From a virus, in IMG/VR virus record IMGVR_UViG_3300017734_000004, positions 1-62,357 of that record: 62,357 bases of DNA. One strand, given 5' to 3'. This document shows positions 48,893 through 56,088 of this stretch, one piece after another. Numbering within the stretch: the first letter of the stretch is position 1; each line of letters starts with the position of its first letter. The translations under genes and the position numbers were made by a program. The notes under the pieces are model-generated. The model saw only the letters and a list, made by a program, of their open reading frames with translations. It was not told where the DNA came from and made no database searches.

Positions 48893-49930
48893 ATGAGACT
48901 GTTTGTAACTACACTGCTGTGTCTTTTGTGCTTTGATGTACACTCACAGACACTTAAGAAGACATTTAAGTTCGCTACGTTTTACACCGCATTCAGTGGT
49001 GGTAACTCTGTCGCTGACAAAAGCTTGTACTCAGTTACAAATGGACTAGAGACGGACATTGTAGAGACACCATTTGATTACTCGTTTACCGCTGGTGTTC
49101 GCAAGATCGCCAGGTTCGGATATGAGAACAGGGCCAACGTATTCTACGACGGCACAGAGAAGTCATACAGCGATGCCGCCAACATCGGCAAGGTCAAAGG
49201 CTTCGAGTTCTTGTTTGAGGCTGACTGGCGCAGGCAGCAGGGCCGCAACTTCTTGGATCAGGATTACTTCCTTCGATACGTCGCGAAGAAGTGGATAGCC
49301 AAGGCAGAATATTTGCAGGATGGCTTTGCTGATGTCGAATACTTCGAAGGGTCAGAGAGATATCGTTTCAATGTCAACAACAAGCTGAGCTTGAACATCG
49401 GAGTTGCCCAAAGGATTTCAGAACCATATGGATATGATCCACTGGAAGAGTGGCTACTTGAGAACAATGACATCCACTACACTAGCCTTGCACTGCAGGA
49501 GGGATACACTTTTGATCCGCAGCTCAGCGAATACTTCGACCCAAGCGGTGAGTTGGTTGCCACCAGCGCAGACGTCTGGTCGCAGATCATTGTGCCCGAT
49601 GTAATCAACGACTACGTAGATCGCAAGCGCAGCGAGTTGCCCAACCAATGGAACTATTCTTTGGTATTAGGGTATGACTATTATCAATACTCAAAAGAGT
49701 TTTGGATGCACAGCTGGGCCAGCGTGATGCCCTATCATCTCAACACTGGCGGGGAGTATTCCTACTTTGAGACCACCAATGGGGACCAATGGACAGATTA
49801 CGGATTGGGCCTTATCTTTGGTTGGAGATTAAACAAAAGTTTAGGTGTATTCCTTGAGGGAAAATATAACAGATACTGGAACAGAGAGTGGCATGACTTC
49901 TCTGTTGGACTTAACTATGTGATACTATAA
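48893..49930 (+). CDS. Outer-membrane beta-barrel protein (345 aa)
   Basis: Signal peptide MRLFVTTLLCLLCFDVHSQ, then an all-beta protein with alternating aromatic/hydrophobic strands (KVKGFEFLFEADWRRQQGRN, WNYSLVLGYDYYQYSKEF, YGLGLIFGWRLNKSLGVFLE). It ends DFSVGLNYVIL, a barrel-closing strand with terminal hydrophobic residues. Phage outer-membrane proteins (for example Lom-like) alter host surface. Alternatively it could be a periplasmic/surface receptor blocker. It follows the T9SS protein by one small gene and overlaps the next gene by TAATG. Confidence 0.8.
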   Translation: MRLFVTTLLCLLCFDVHSQTLKKTFKFATFYTAFSGGNSVADKSLYSVTNGLETDIVETPFDYSFTAGVRKIARFGYENRANVFYDGTEKSYSDAANIGKVKGFEFLFEADWRRQQGRNFLDQDYFLRYVAKKWIAKAEYLQDGFADVEYFEGSERYRFNVNNKLSLNIGVAQRISEPYGYDPLEEWLLENNDIHYTSLALQEGYTFDPQLSEYFDPSGELVATSADVWSQIIVPDVINDYVDRKRSELPNQWNYSLVLGYDYYQYSKEFWMHSWASVMPYHLNTGGEYSYFETTNGDQWTDYGLGLIFGWRLNKSLGVFLEGKYNRYWNREWHDFSVGLNYVIL

Positions 49931-50214
49931 TGGCTCAACAGATAGGCGAGGATACCAAGGTAACAATAGACCTAAAGACAATTGGGATGGCCGCTGCTGG
50001 CATTGGAACGATTGTCGCAATGTGGTTCACGCTTCAGTCAGATATTGCTGAGGCCAAAGAGCTACCCTTGCCTGAAGCCCCAGAGATCACACGCATGGAG
50101 TTTGACATGAAGGACCAGCTGGTTCGTCAAACCATCATGACCACACAAGAAGACGTACAAGAACTCAAGGAAGACTTGGACCGTATAGAAGAAAAAATCG
50201 ACAAACTCAAGTAA
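49930..50214 (+). CDS. Single-pass membrane protein with coiled coil (94 aa)
   Basis: A membrane span around residues 17-35 (LKTIGMAAAGIGTIVAMWFT) is followed by an acidic linker and a C-terminal coiled coil (DVQELKEDLDRIEEKIDKLK). The topology fits an inner-membrane spanin, a XhlA-like or an accessory holin component. In many marine phages this type sits among virion genes. No lipobox partner was recognised within the same operon except the lipoprotein at 4876. Confidence 0.75.
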   Translation: MAQQIGEDTKVTIDLKTIGMAAAGIGTIVAMWFTLQSDIAEAKELPLPEAPEITRMEFDMKDQLVRQTIMTTQEDVQELKEDLDRIEEKIDKLK

Positions 50215-50215
50215 T

Positions 50216-50443
50216 ATGCCCAAACACTACAAAGTAAAGAAAGCCATGGCTGGTACAAAGACCAAGCTGGCTGATGAAAAGCAAATGCTCATGGCTAAGA
50301 AGATGCCAGGCGGAGGTCACGCAAAAAAAGCACCCATGTACATGATGGGAGGCAAGGTCTTCGAAGGAGCCATGGGGCTGATGACAGCTCTTGCCAAGAA
50401 GAATCCAAAGGACTTTAAGAAAGTCGCCGAAGGGATTAACTAA
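50216..50443 (+). CDS. Small basic Met/Gly-rich protein (75 aa)
   Basis: MPKHYKVKKAMAGTKTKLAD, GGGHAKKAPMYMMGGKVF and a short amphipathic helix (AMGLMTALAKKNPKDFKKVA). The central YMMGGKV segment resembles motifs in small marine-phage virion proteins. Possibly binds DNA or capsid. Spaced 1 bp after the membrane protein gene. Confidence 0.75.
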   Translation: MPKHYKVKKAMAGTKTKLADEKQMLMAKKMPGGGHAKKAPMYMMGGKVFEGAMGLMTALAKKNPKDFKKVAEGIN

Positions 50444-50781
50444 TGCGTTGGCTCTTCGCTATCTGTTGCATGGCTGTGCTGTGCCTTGGCGCTGGTATTC
50501 CAGAGTCAGGCGTATGCGTTGTGGAATTCAACGCAGCATTCAATGCATCCAACAGTGTAGAGTGGATTGAAGGCCTTAGTGATTGCAGGGGTAAGCGAGT
50601 CGATATCATGGCTGAGCCTGATATGCAGAAGGAGCACAAGATTGTTGTCGTGCCTACAATTATTATCTTTAACGAAGGCGAAGAGGTCAAACGATTCCAG
50701 GGTAACATCATGATGCAGCTTGAAGCTAGTGAGAGTGATGTTCAGGAAGCTGTCGATGAAGTTATTATGAGCGCGTTCTAA
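50443..50781 (+). CDS. Secreted thioredoxin-fold protein without CXXC (112 aa)
   Basis: A hydrophobic signal-like N-terminus (MRWLFAICCMAVLCLGAG) precedes a thioredoxin-like core: VVEFNAAFNASNSVEWIEGL where the redox CXXC would be, then KIVVVPTIIIFNEGEEVKRF with the cis-proline (VPT) and the GxxVxRFxG strand. The two catalytic cysteines are absent, so redox activity is not expected. It may act as a binding or processivity-type scaffold, or in the periplasm. TAATG overlap with its predecessor. Confidence 0.75.
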   Translation: MRWLFAICCMAVLCLGAGIPESGVCVVEFNAAFNASNSVEWIEGLSDCRGKRVDIMAEPDMQKEHKIVVVPTIIIFNEGEEVKRFQGNIMMQLEASESDVQEAVDEVIMSAF

Positions 50782-51122
50782 TGGGTTGTGGTTGCTCGAC
50801 ATATACTGTTCTGAAGAAGGGAGGCAAGGCTCGCAAGGGCCGCATGCCCAAGAAGTTCTCCGTCAAGAGCGGAGACAAGGACAAGTCTGGAGGATTGACA
50901 GCCAAGGGTGTTCGCCGCTATCGTGCCGCGAACCCTGGTAGCAAGCTCAAGACTGCGGTGACAACCAAGCCGTCGAAGCTCAAGAAAGGTAGCAAGGCTG
51001 CCAAAAGAAGAAAGTCTTTCTGCTCTCGCATGAAGGGCATGAAGAAGAGATTAACTAGCGCTAAGACTGCTAGAGATCCAAACTCTAGAATCAACAAGGC
51101 GCTCCGTAAATGGAACTGCTGA
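50781..51122 (+). CDS. DUF6321-like basic protein (113 aa)
   Basis: From about residue 30 onward DKSGGLTAKGVRRYRAANPG, KLKTAVTTKPSKLKKGS and SFCSRMKGMKKRLT, ending ALRKWNC, match the pattern of DUF6321-type proteins from marine phages. The N-terminal MGCGCSTYTVLKKGGKARKG repeats the KKGGK motif seen at 19735 and 20108. Extremely basic; a DNA-condensing or capsid protein is likely. Confidence 0.82.
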   Translation: MGCGCSTYTVLKKGGKARKGRMPKKFSVKSGDKDKSGGLTAKGVRRYRAANPGSKLKTAVTTKPSKLKKGSKAAKRRKSFCSRMKGMKKRLTSAKTARDPNSRINKALRKWNC

Positions 51123-51123
51123 G

Positions 51124-53847
51124 ATGAGAACTAGAAAGAAGCCAAGCAAGAGATCGCTCGTCAAGAAGCTCCAGAACGGAGGCACTGGCGATCCCAAGAA
51201 GCCAGTAACCACACAGTCGGCTGCTGGTTTTCCGCTGTTCAAAGAAGACGGTCAGCTCACGGCTACACCCACGACACCATTTTACACAAGGACTGATCAG
51301 CGTGGTTACTACCCAGGCATTCCCATTGGTCTGCCTGAGGCCGAGGTAGTGGCAGATTCTGGTGATGCACTCGGGTCTGTGGACAGGGTCGTAGAGGAGC
51401 TGGGTGGCGGCATCTTCGGAGACTACGCTGCCCTGCCTTCAGAGGAGAGGGAGAAGTTTGAGGGTGGCGTAAGGGACGCCATCAATGAGGGCTCTAAGAT
51501 CGCAGCCATTGCTACATCTCCACTACTAGCTGTTGGTGCAGCGCCCATGCTTGCTTCGGGTCTGCAGGGGTATAGCGCCCTGTCCCAGGTGCCCCTTCTC
51601 ACTGTTGAAGGGCAGACTGCCGTTACAGTTGGGGGTGGTCTTGATGCCTTAGGTGTGGGGCTCTCTGCAAAGTTCTTGCCTCAACATATTCAAGATTTTA
51701 AAGATGACCCGTCGCTTGGCAATGCCGCGTACATAGGTTTGGATCTCTTGGGTTTTTTGCCAGCAGGAAACGCCGCACTGCAATCATACAGGCAGAGCTT
51801 GAGGGCTGGCGCATCATCTACACGCACGCCAATCACCTTGGCATCGGGAGAAAACAGATTGACACAGGCGGCACTTGAAGGATCAAAGGTTCAGCAGGCT
51901 TCGCTCTCCATGAACAATGTCATTAAGAATGAGGTAGCCAAGATCGATAAGTTAGATATCAGTCCTGCCGAAAAACAAAAAGCGATTGATGAGACGCTGA
52001 GTTTTTACGACAACTACCTATCAAGTCCAGCTGCTCTTGAAAAAATCGTTGAGCAGAAGGAGTTCCTAGAGGCGGTGCGTAAGGCTAGAACGGGAGATAT
52101 CTCTGCACTTCTTGGTGACATAGAAGTACCAATGGCCCCGTTCGAAAGCACTGGAGAATCATCTGTGGCGGCAATGAGGTTTATGAATAATCCACCATTC
52201 TTTTCGAAGTTTGGCAGAGAGGCTCAGTTGCTTGACCCCGACATGAATCTAGTTAGAAATATGCAGGTCGTTGAGGGGGCTGATGGAGCACTTGAGGCTC
52301 GTGTTGATTTCTTCAGCAACACCGTTTCTGGCCGAAGGCTTTCTGCCCAGGCGCTGCTAGACAATTTTAAATCTGGATCTCAGTCAGCAAAAAACGTCAT
52401 CCTCCGCACGATGGATGACATGAAGCGGGTTGTGGGTGGTGAGGCGCGTGGTGCTGCCATGCCAATATCTAACATCACAGGTCAAACAGAGATGGTAGGA
52501 GGCGTGCCTCTCACCGCTGGTGACTTTGGATATGATTTATCTGCACAACAAATACAGATGCTTCAGACCCTGTCCCCAGATGAATTCCTTTCTACTCTGG
52601 TTCATGAGACAAATCACAACATACTGATTCCATTTTTGGATCAACTTGCAGACGCTCAAATTATTGAGATGCACACCATTGTTTCTACCGCAAGCACACC
52701 CACCATGGTTGGGGGTAGGCAGGTGGCGGCAACAACTACGGCCACTGGGTTTAGATCCGCAGACCAGATCAATGATAACGTGACGAACTTCTTGACGAAG
52801 TATAGCAATGACCCAAGACTTAGAGAGGCTGGCATTAACGACAATGGTATCGTCGCATACCTGGAGGACATCGCAAAGCCCTCAGAAGTACAGGCCAGGC
52901 TCTTTGAAATCAAGAAACAGTTTGCGAATATCGCATCGAAACAGGGCCAAAAGTTTGAGGATTGGATGTACAACTTCACGCCCGAAACTGCCCGCCAAGG
53001 ATTCGAGGCATGGAAGGGAACTAAGGCTCAGTCCGCAGTGGGGCTGGGTGATGTTGAAGCTGACATGTTCCTTGACTTGATGGTGGGTAACAACACGCAG
53101 CAGAAGCTGCAGTCACTCACATCTGTGCTGAACAAGACGTTCACCAACACCGCACTTATCGGAGGCACCGCTGCTGTCGCAACGCAAGCGGACATTACAG
53201 GAACCCCCACGCAAGGACCAGGTCTCAAGCGCGGGGGATACGTATCTAAGAAGAAGAAGCGCAAAGGCTTCCGTTCAAAGCGATATGGAAGGATTGCACA
53301 GCAAGGGGCTGTGATTGCCAACGGAGACCCTAAAAAAGAAAGCACGGGTTACGCTAGACTCGATGCTCGATTGGCTAGGATGGATCAAGAGATTCCTTCT
53401 GACACCACTACCTACACCACATCTCAGGCGGACAGGTTGGAGAGGCAGATCATGGCAGAAAGCTCGGGTGACCCAAATGCAGTCTCTCCTGCTGGAGCTA
53501 GGGGCTTGCTTCAGATCATGCCAGGCACACAAACAGACCTAGAAGACAGAGGGTTCATCCCCAAAGGACTCGACCCCTTCAACCCAGAGCACAGCCGTCA
53601 GATGCGTGATGCCAAGATCAACGCTTTGTCTAAGCTGAGCTGGATAAAAGAGCCACCAAAAAAGATCCCCGAAGTAAATAGACTCGCACGCATATACGCC
53701 TCTTACAATGCAGGTGAAGGTAGAATCAAGAATGCTTTAGAGAAGGCAAAGGCTGAAGGCGTGGACATTTACGGTGATCCAAGAGTGTGGTTTGACTACA
53801 TCCCTCAAGAGACAAGAAGGTATCTTAACAAGATACTCTTCAACTAA
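51124..53847 (+). CDS. Virion protein with HExxH site and C-terminal lytic transglycosylase (907 aa)
   Basis: An N-terminal basic tail (RTRKKPSKRSLVKKLQNG) and an Ala/Gly-rich stretch (KIAAIATSPLLAVGAAPMLA) are followed by a helical middle. HETNH at 494-498 is a zinc-metallopeptidase-type HExxH. From about 770 comes a complete SLT-type transglycosylase: catalytic Glu779 in MAESSGDP, GARGLLQIMPGT, then YASYNAGEGRI and VWFDYIPQETRRYLN. The enzyme probably opens the peptidoglycan during entry, or at lysis. It is the last gene of the rightward arm. Confidence 0.88.
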   Translation: MRTRKKPSKRSLVKKLQNGGTGDPKKPVTTQSAAGFPLFKEDGQLTATPTTPFYTRTDQRGYYPGIPIGLPEAEVVADSGDALGSVDRVVEELGGGIFGDYAALPSEEREKFEGGVRDAINEGSKIAAIATSPLLAVGAAPMLASGLQGYSALSQVPLLTVEGQTAVTVGGGLDALGVGLSAKFLPQHIQDFKDDPSLGNAAYIGLDLLGFLPAGNAALQSYRQSLRAGASSTRTPITLASGENRLTQAALEGSKVQQASLSMNNVIKNEVAKIDKLDISPAEKQKAIDETLSFYDNYLSSPAALEKIVEQKEFLEAVRKARTGDISALLGDIEVPMAPFESTGESSVAAMRFMNNPPFFSKFGREAQLLDPDMNLVRNMQVVEGADGALEARVDFFSNTVSGRRLSAQALLDNFKSGSQSAKNVILRTMDDMKRVVGGEARGAAMPISNITGQTEMVGGVPLTAGDFGYDLSAQQIQMLQTLSPDEFLSTLVHETNHNILIPFLDQLADAQIIEMHTIVSTASTPTMVGGRQVAATTTATGFRSADQINDNVTNFLTKYSNDPRLREAGINDNGIVAYLEDIAKPSEVQARLFEIKKQFANIASKQGQKFEDWMYNFTPETARQGFEAWKGTKAQSAVGLGDVEADMFLDLMVGNNTQQKLQSLTSVLNKTFTNTALIGGTAAVATQADITGTPTQGPGLKRGGYVSKKKKRKGFRSKRYGRIAQQGAVIANGDPKKESTGYARLDARLARMDQEIPSDTTTYTTSQADRLERQIMAESSGDPNAVSPAGARGLLQIMPGTQTDLEDRGFIPKGLDPFNPEHSRQMRDAKINALSKLSWIKEPPKKIPEVNRLARIYASYNAGEGRIKNALEKAKAEGVDIYGDPRVWFDYIPQETRRYLNKILFN

Positions 53848-53850
53848 GCC

Positions 53851-54720
53851 TCAGTTCAGGTACTTGAGCAGCACTTCGTTGCGCTTCGTGTATCGCAGTC
53901 GGCGCATTGCCCCCTCACGAATCTGACGCACACGCTCTGCCGTCAAGTCGAACAGCTCACCCATCTCGGTATTGGACAATGCTTGTCTACCGTCAAGACC
54001 AAACGAGTGTGTGATGATCGCCTGCTCCCTGAATGACAGGATGCTCAGGCACGATTCGATGTCACCCATCAAGCTCTCTTTCTCAAGGCCTTCATCGGGG
54101 CTCTCGGTATCGGCGCTCTCAATCAGGTCGCCCATCGTCATTGAACCATTGTCATCTCTGTTGATAGGGTTGTCCAAGCTTGCAGTCCTGACTGCGCTTT
54201 TGATAACGAGGTCAACATCTTGCACACGCATGTCCAAGTAGTCGCCAATCTCTGCTGATGTCGGTGCTCTTTCGAACTCCTGCTCAAGCACAGCGTATGC
54301 GCTCCTGACTTTGAGCATGGCTGAGATCTTGTTCTGAGGCAAGCGTACCATTCTGCCCTTGTCTGACATGGATGCCAAGATGTTCTGCCTAATCCACCAC
54401 ACAGCATACGAGATGAACTTGAAGCCACGTGTCTCATCGAATCGTTGAGCTGCTTTGATCAGCCCGACGTTGCCCTCACTGATGAGGTCTGATAGCGTGA
54501 GCCCCTGGTTTTGGTATTGCTTGGCTACCGACACAACGAATCTGAGGTTAGCCTTTGTGAGCTCATGCATGGCAGCTTCGTCGCCCCCTCTGATGAGCTG
54601 TGCCAGTTCGATCTCTCTTTGTGGTGAGATCATAGGCTCCTTGGCGATGTCGTACAGGTATTTATCGAGGGCACCTTGATCCCTGTTTGTGATTTGCTTT
54701 GTGATTTTAAGCTGTCTCAT
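53851..54720 (-). CDS. RpoD-like sigma-70 factor (289 aa)
   Basis: MRQLKITKQITNRDQGALDK at the N-terminus reproduces the Bacteroidota primary sigma start. Region 1.2 (about 17-50), region 2 with LTKANLRFVVSVAKQYQNQG and FISYAVWWIRQNILA (2.3-2.4, about 102-116), region 3 (125-200), and region 4 with NTEMGELFDLTAERVRQIRE (4.2 helix-turn-helix) are all present. The length matches the host housekeeping factor. It would redirect host RNA polymerase to phage promoters, perhaps the TAnnTTTG boxes of the late arm. Last gene of the leftward arm, facing the end of the late arm. Confidence 0.95.
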   Translation of the reverse strand: MRQLKITKQITNRDQGALDKYLYDIAKEPMISPQREIELAQLIRGGDEAAMHELTKANLRFVVSVAKQYQNQGLTLSDLISEGNVGLIKAAQRFDETRGFKFISYAVWWIRQNILASMSDKGRMVRLPQNKISAMLKVRSAYAVLEQEFERAPTSAEIGDYLDMRVQDVDLVIKSAVRTASLDNPINRDDNGSMTMGDLIESADTESPDEGLEKESLMGDIESCLSILSFREQAIITHSFGLDGRQALSNTEMGELFDLTAERVRQIREGAMRRLRYTKRNEVLLKYLN

Positions 54721-55105
54721 GCTGTGCTTGTTGGTTTTGTGTGTTTATTAATTCTTGTCTTGCGGCAACTAACTTGTCTATCCTCTTGTCCAGGGTGTCT
54801 ATCTTCAGTTGCAACAGGTGATCCTGCAGGTTTTGTTCTATCTCATCGCTAACTATCTCGTAGATCTCACGATACCCCTTCCAGTATTTTAGATTCTGTA
54901 CATGCTTGGTTGTGTAATGACTGACACTTGACCTGTCCCTGTTGAGGGCTGTGCCAATCTCATACGTGTTACAGTAAGACGAGAGTGCTACGCCAATGGC
55001 TGCCCGAATCTGTATATGAAGTTTGGTTCGTGAGTTGCTGGGCCGAACACCTAGGGCAGCATAAGCCTGGCGAACGGCAACTTCTATTGCTTCCGATCGT
55101 TTCAT
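54707..55105 (-). CDS. DnaA domain-IV-like DNA-binding protein (132 aa)
   Basis: Residues about 28-80 (HIQIRAAIGVALSSYCNTYE, then IGTALNRDRSSVSHYTTKHV) follow the DnaA C-terminal helix-turn-helix that binds DnaA boxes (compare its GRDHSTVLHA signature). The ATPase domain is absent. A C-terminal coiled coil (QLKIDTLDKRIDKLVAARQE) may dimerise it. It could help start replication at the phage origin or interfere with host DnaA. Overlaps the sigma gene start by 14 bp. Confidence 0.75.
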   Translation of the reverse strand: MKRSEAIEVAVRQAYAALGVRPSNSRTKLHIQIRAAIGVALSSYCNTYEIGTALNRDRSSVSHYTTKHVQNLKYWKGYREIYEIVSDEIEQNLQDHLLQLKIDTLDKRIDKLVAARQELINTQNQQAQHETA

Positions 55106-55620
55106 TAGATTGTTATTTTATTGTTTGTCAAAGGGTGAACGTAAGACGAGCTGTATTTAATTACCTCGTAACTCTTGAGGCCTTGAAGGTCACTCAGCAC
55201 GAGCATGCTTATCTTGTCTTTTCTGTTCCGTCTTTGATATATTTTCCTGTAGGCATGGCGCTTAGACACAACGCTTTTTGTGAAGTCAATGTTGCATAGG
55301 CACCAGTCTAAAAGTTCTTCTCTTTCAATACGGACGAAGCCCCCCACCTCACATACCTCGAAGGCGATCCACTTGGCTTCACCCATCATCCATCCGAACT
55401 GTCCATGTACGTTGCGGAACTCCACCCATATCTCATCAGGCAGATTGTTTCCTTTGACATCGACCCCGTCGTTGCCATGCCAGAAGTCTACGTGAAGCTC
55501 TATATCTTCATCACGACTCGACTTCCTTATATCTTTGAATACTCTAGCGTACCTACTGGCACTTACTCCTCCGTCCCTCCACGATTGCTTTCTTCTTTCA
55601 TTACTGGGTCCGCTTTGCAT
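55105..55620 (-). CDS. Putative PD-(D/E)XK-like nuclease (171 aa)
   Basis: The segment HVDFWHGNDGVDVKGNNLPD, followed by EIWVEFRNVHGQFGWMMGEA, carries a D...DxK pattern and an EF strand consistent with restriction/resolvase-like folds. The N-terminus is basic (NERRKQSWRDGG) and the C-terminus contains RKIYQRRNRKDKISMLVLSD. Placed between the DnaA-like protein and a clearer PD-(D/E)XK protein. Function is suggested, not demonstrated. Confidence 0.55.
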   Translation of the reverse strand: MQSGPSNERRKQSWRDGGVSASRYARVFKDIRKSSRDEDIELHVDFWHGNDGVDVKGNNLPDEIWVEFRNVHGQFGWMMGEAKWIAFEVCEVGGFVRIEREELLDWCLCNIDFTKSVVSKRHAYRKIYQRRNRKDKISMLVLSDLQGLKSYEVIKYSSSYVHPLTNNKITI

Positions 55621-56068
55621 TCTGTTTAATTGATTTCTTTATCTCCTCTATGGCTTGGTCTACTTGAAGTTTGTTCTTGGCTAGATACACCTCGCAATCC
55701 ATGTTGCGATCCATGATGTACTTCAGGAACAACTTCCAACGCATAGGGAAATCGTGATGAGATGGTATGAATCCTTTTGTTTCTATGACCCAAGTGAAGT
55801 CCTTACAAACAAAGTCGGGTGTGTACCGTATGGGCTGTTGGATAGAGTTGCTCCTGTCCGACATGTCCTTACGACGTGCAGTCATCTTGAAATACTTCTT
55901 ATCAAACCTAAAGGACTCCACTAGCGTGAGCTGTGTCTCCTCGTAGGAAAAAGGTATGCCGTGTTCACGAAGCTGACAGGCACAGTACTTCTCAATTCCT
56001 GATTTGTACTTTCCGAGTTGTTTTTTTTTGGATTTGGAGGTAAGCTTCCTCCTCTTCTTCCTCATCAT
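55601..56068 (-). CDS. PD-(D/E)XK Holliday-junction-resolvase-like nuclease (155 aa)
   Basis: YTPDFVCKDFTWVIETKGF (82-100) supplies the PD...ExK catalytic site, with the acidic residue at 85 and ETK at 96-98. This pattern and a preceding helix (GIEKYCACQLREHGIPFSYE) are typical of T7 endonuclease I-like phage resolvases that cut branched replication intermediates before packaging. A very basic N-terminus (KKRRKLTSKSKKKQ) would bind DNA. It overlaps the upstream end of gene 55105..55620 by 20 bp. Confidence 0.8.
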   Translation of the reverse strand: MMRKKRRKLTSKSKKKQLGKYKSGIEKYCACQLREHGIPFSYEETQLTLVESFRFDKKYFKMTARRKDMSDRSNSIQQPIRYTPDFVCKDFTWVIETKGFIPSHHDFPMRWKLFLKYIMDRNMDCEVYLAKNKLQVDQAIEEIKKSIKQNAKRTQ

Positions 56069-56088
56069 ATATCGAAGTTAACCCCGTT

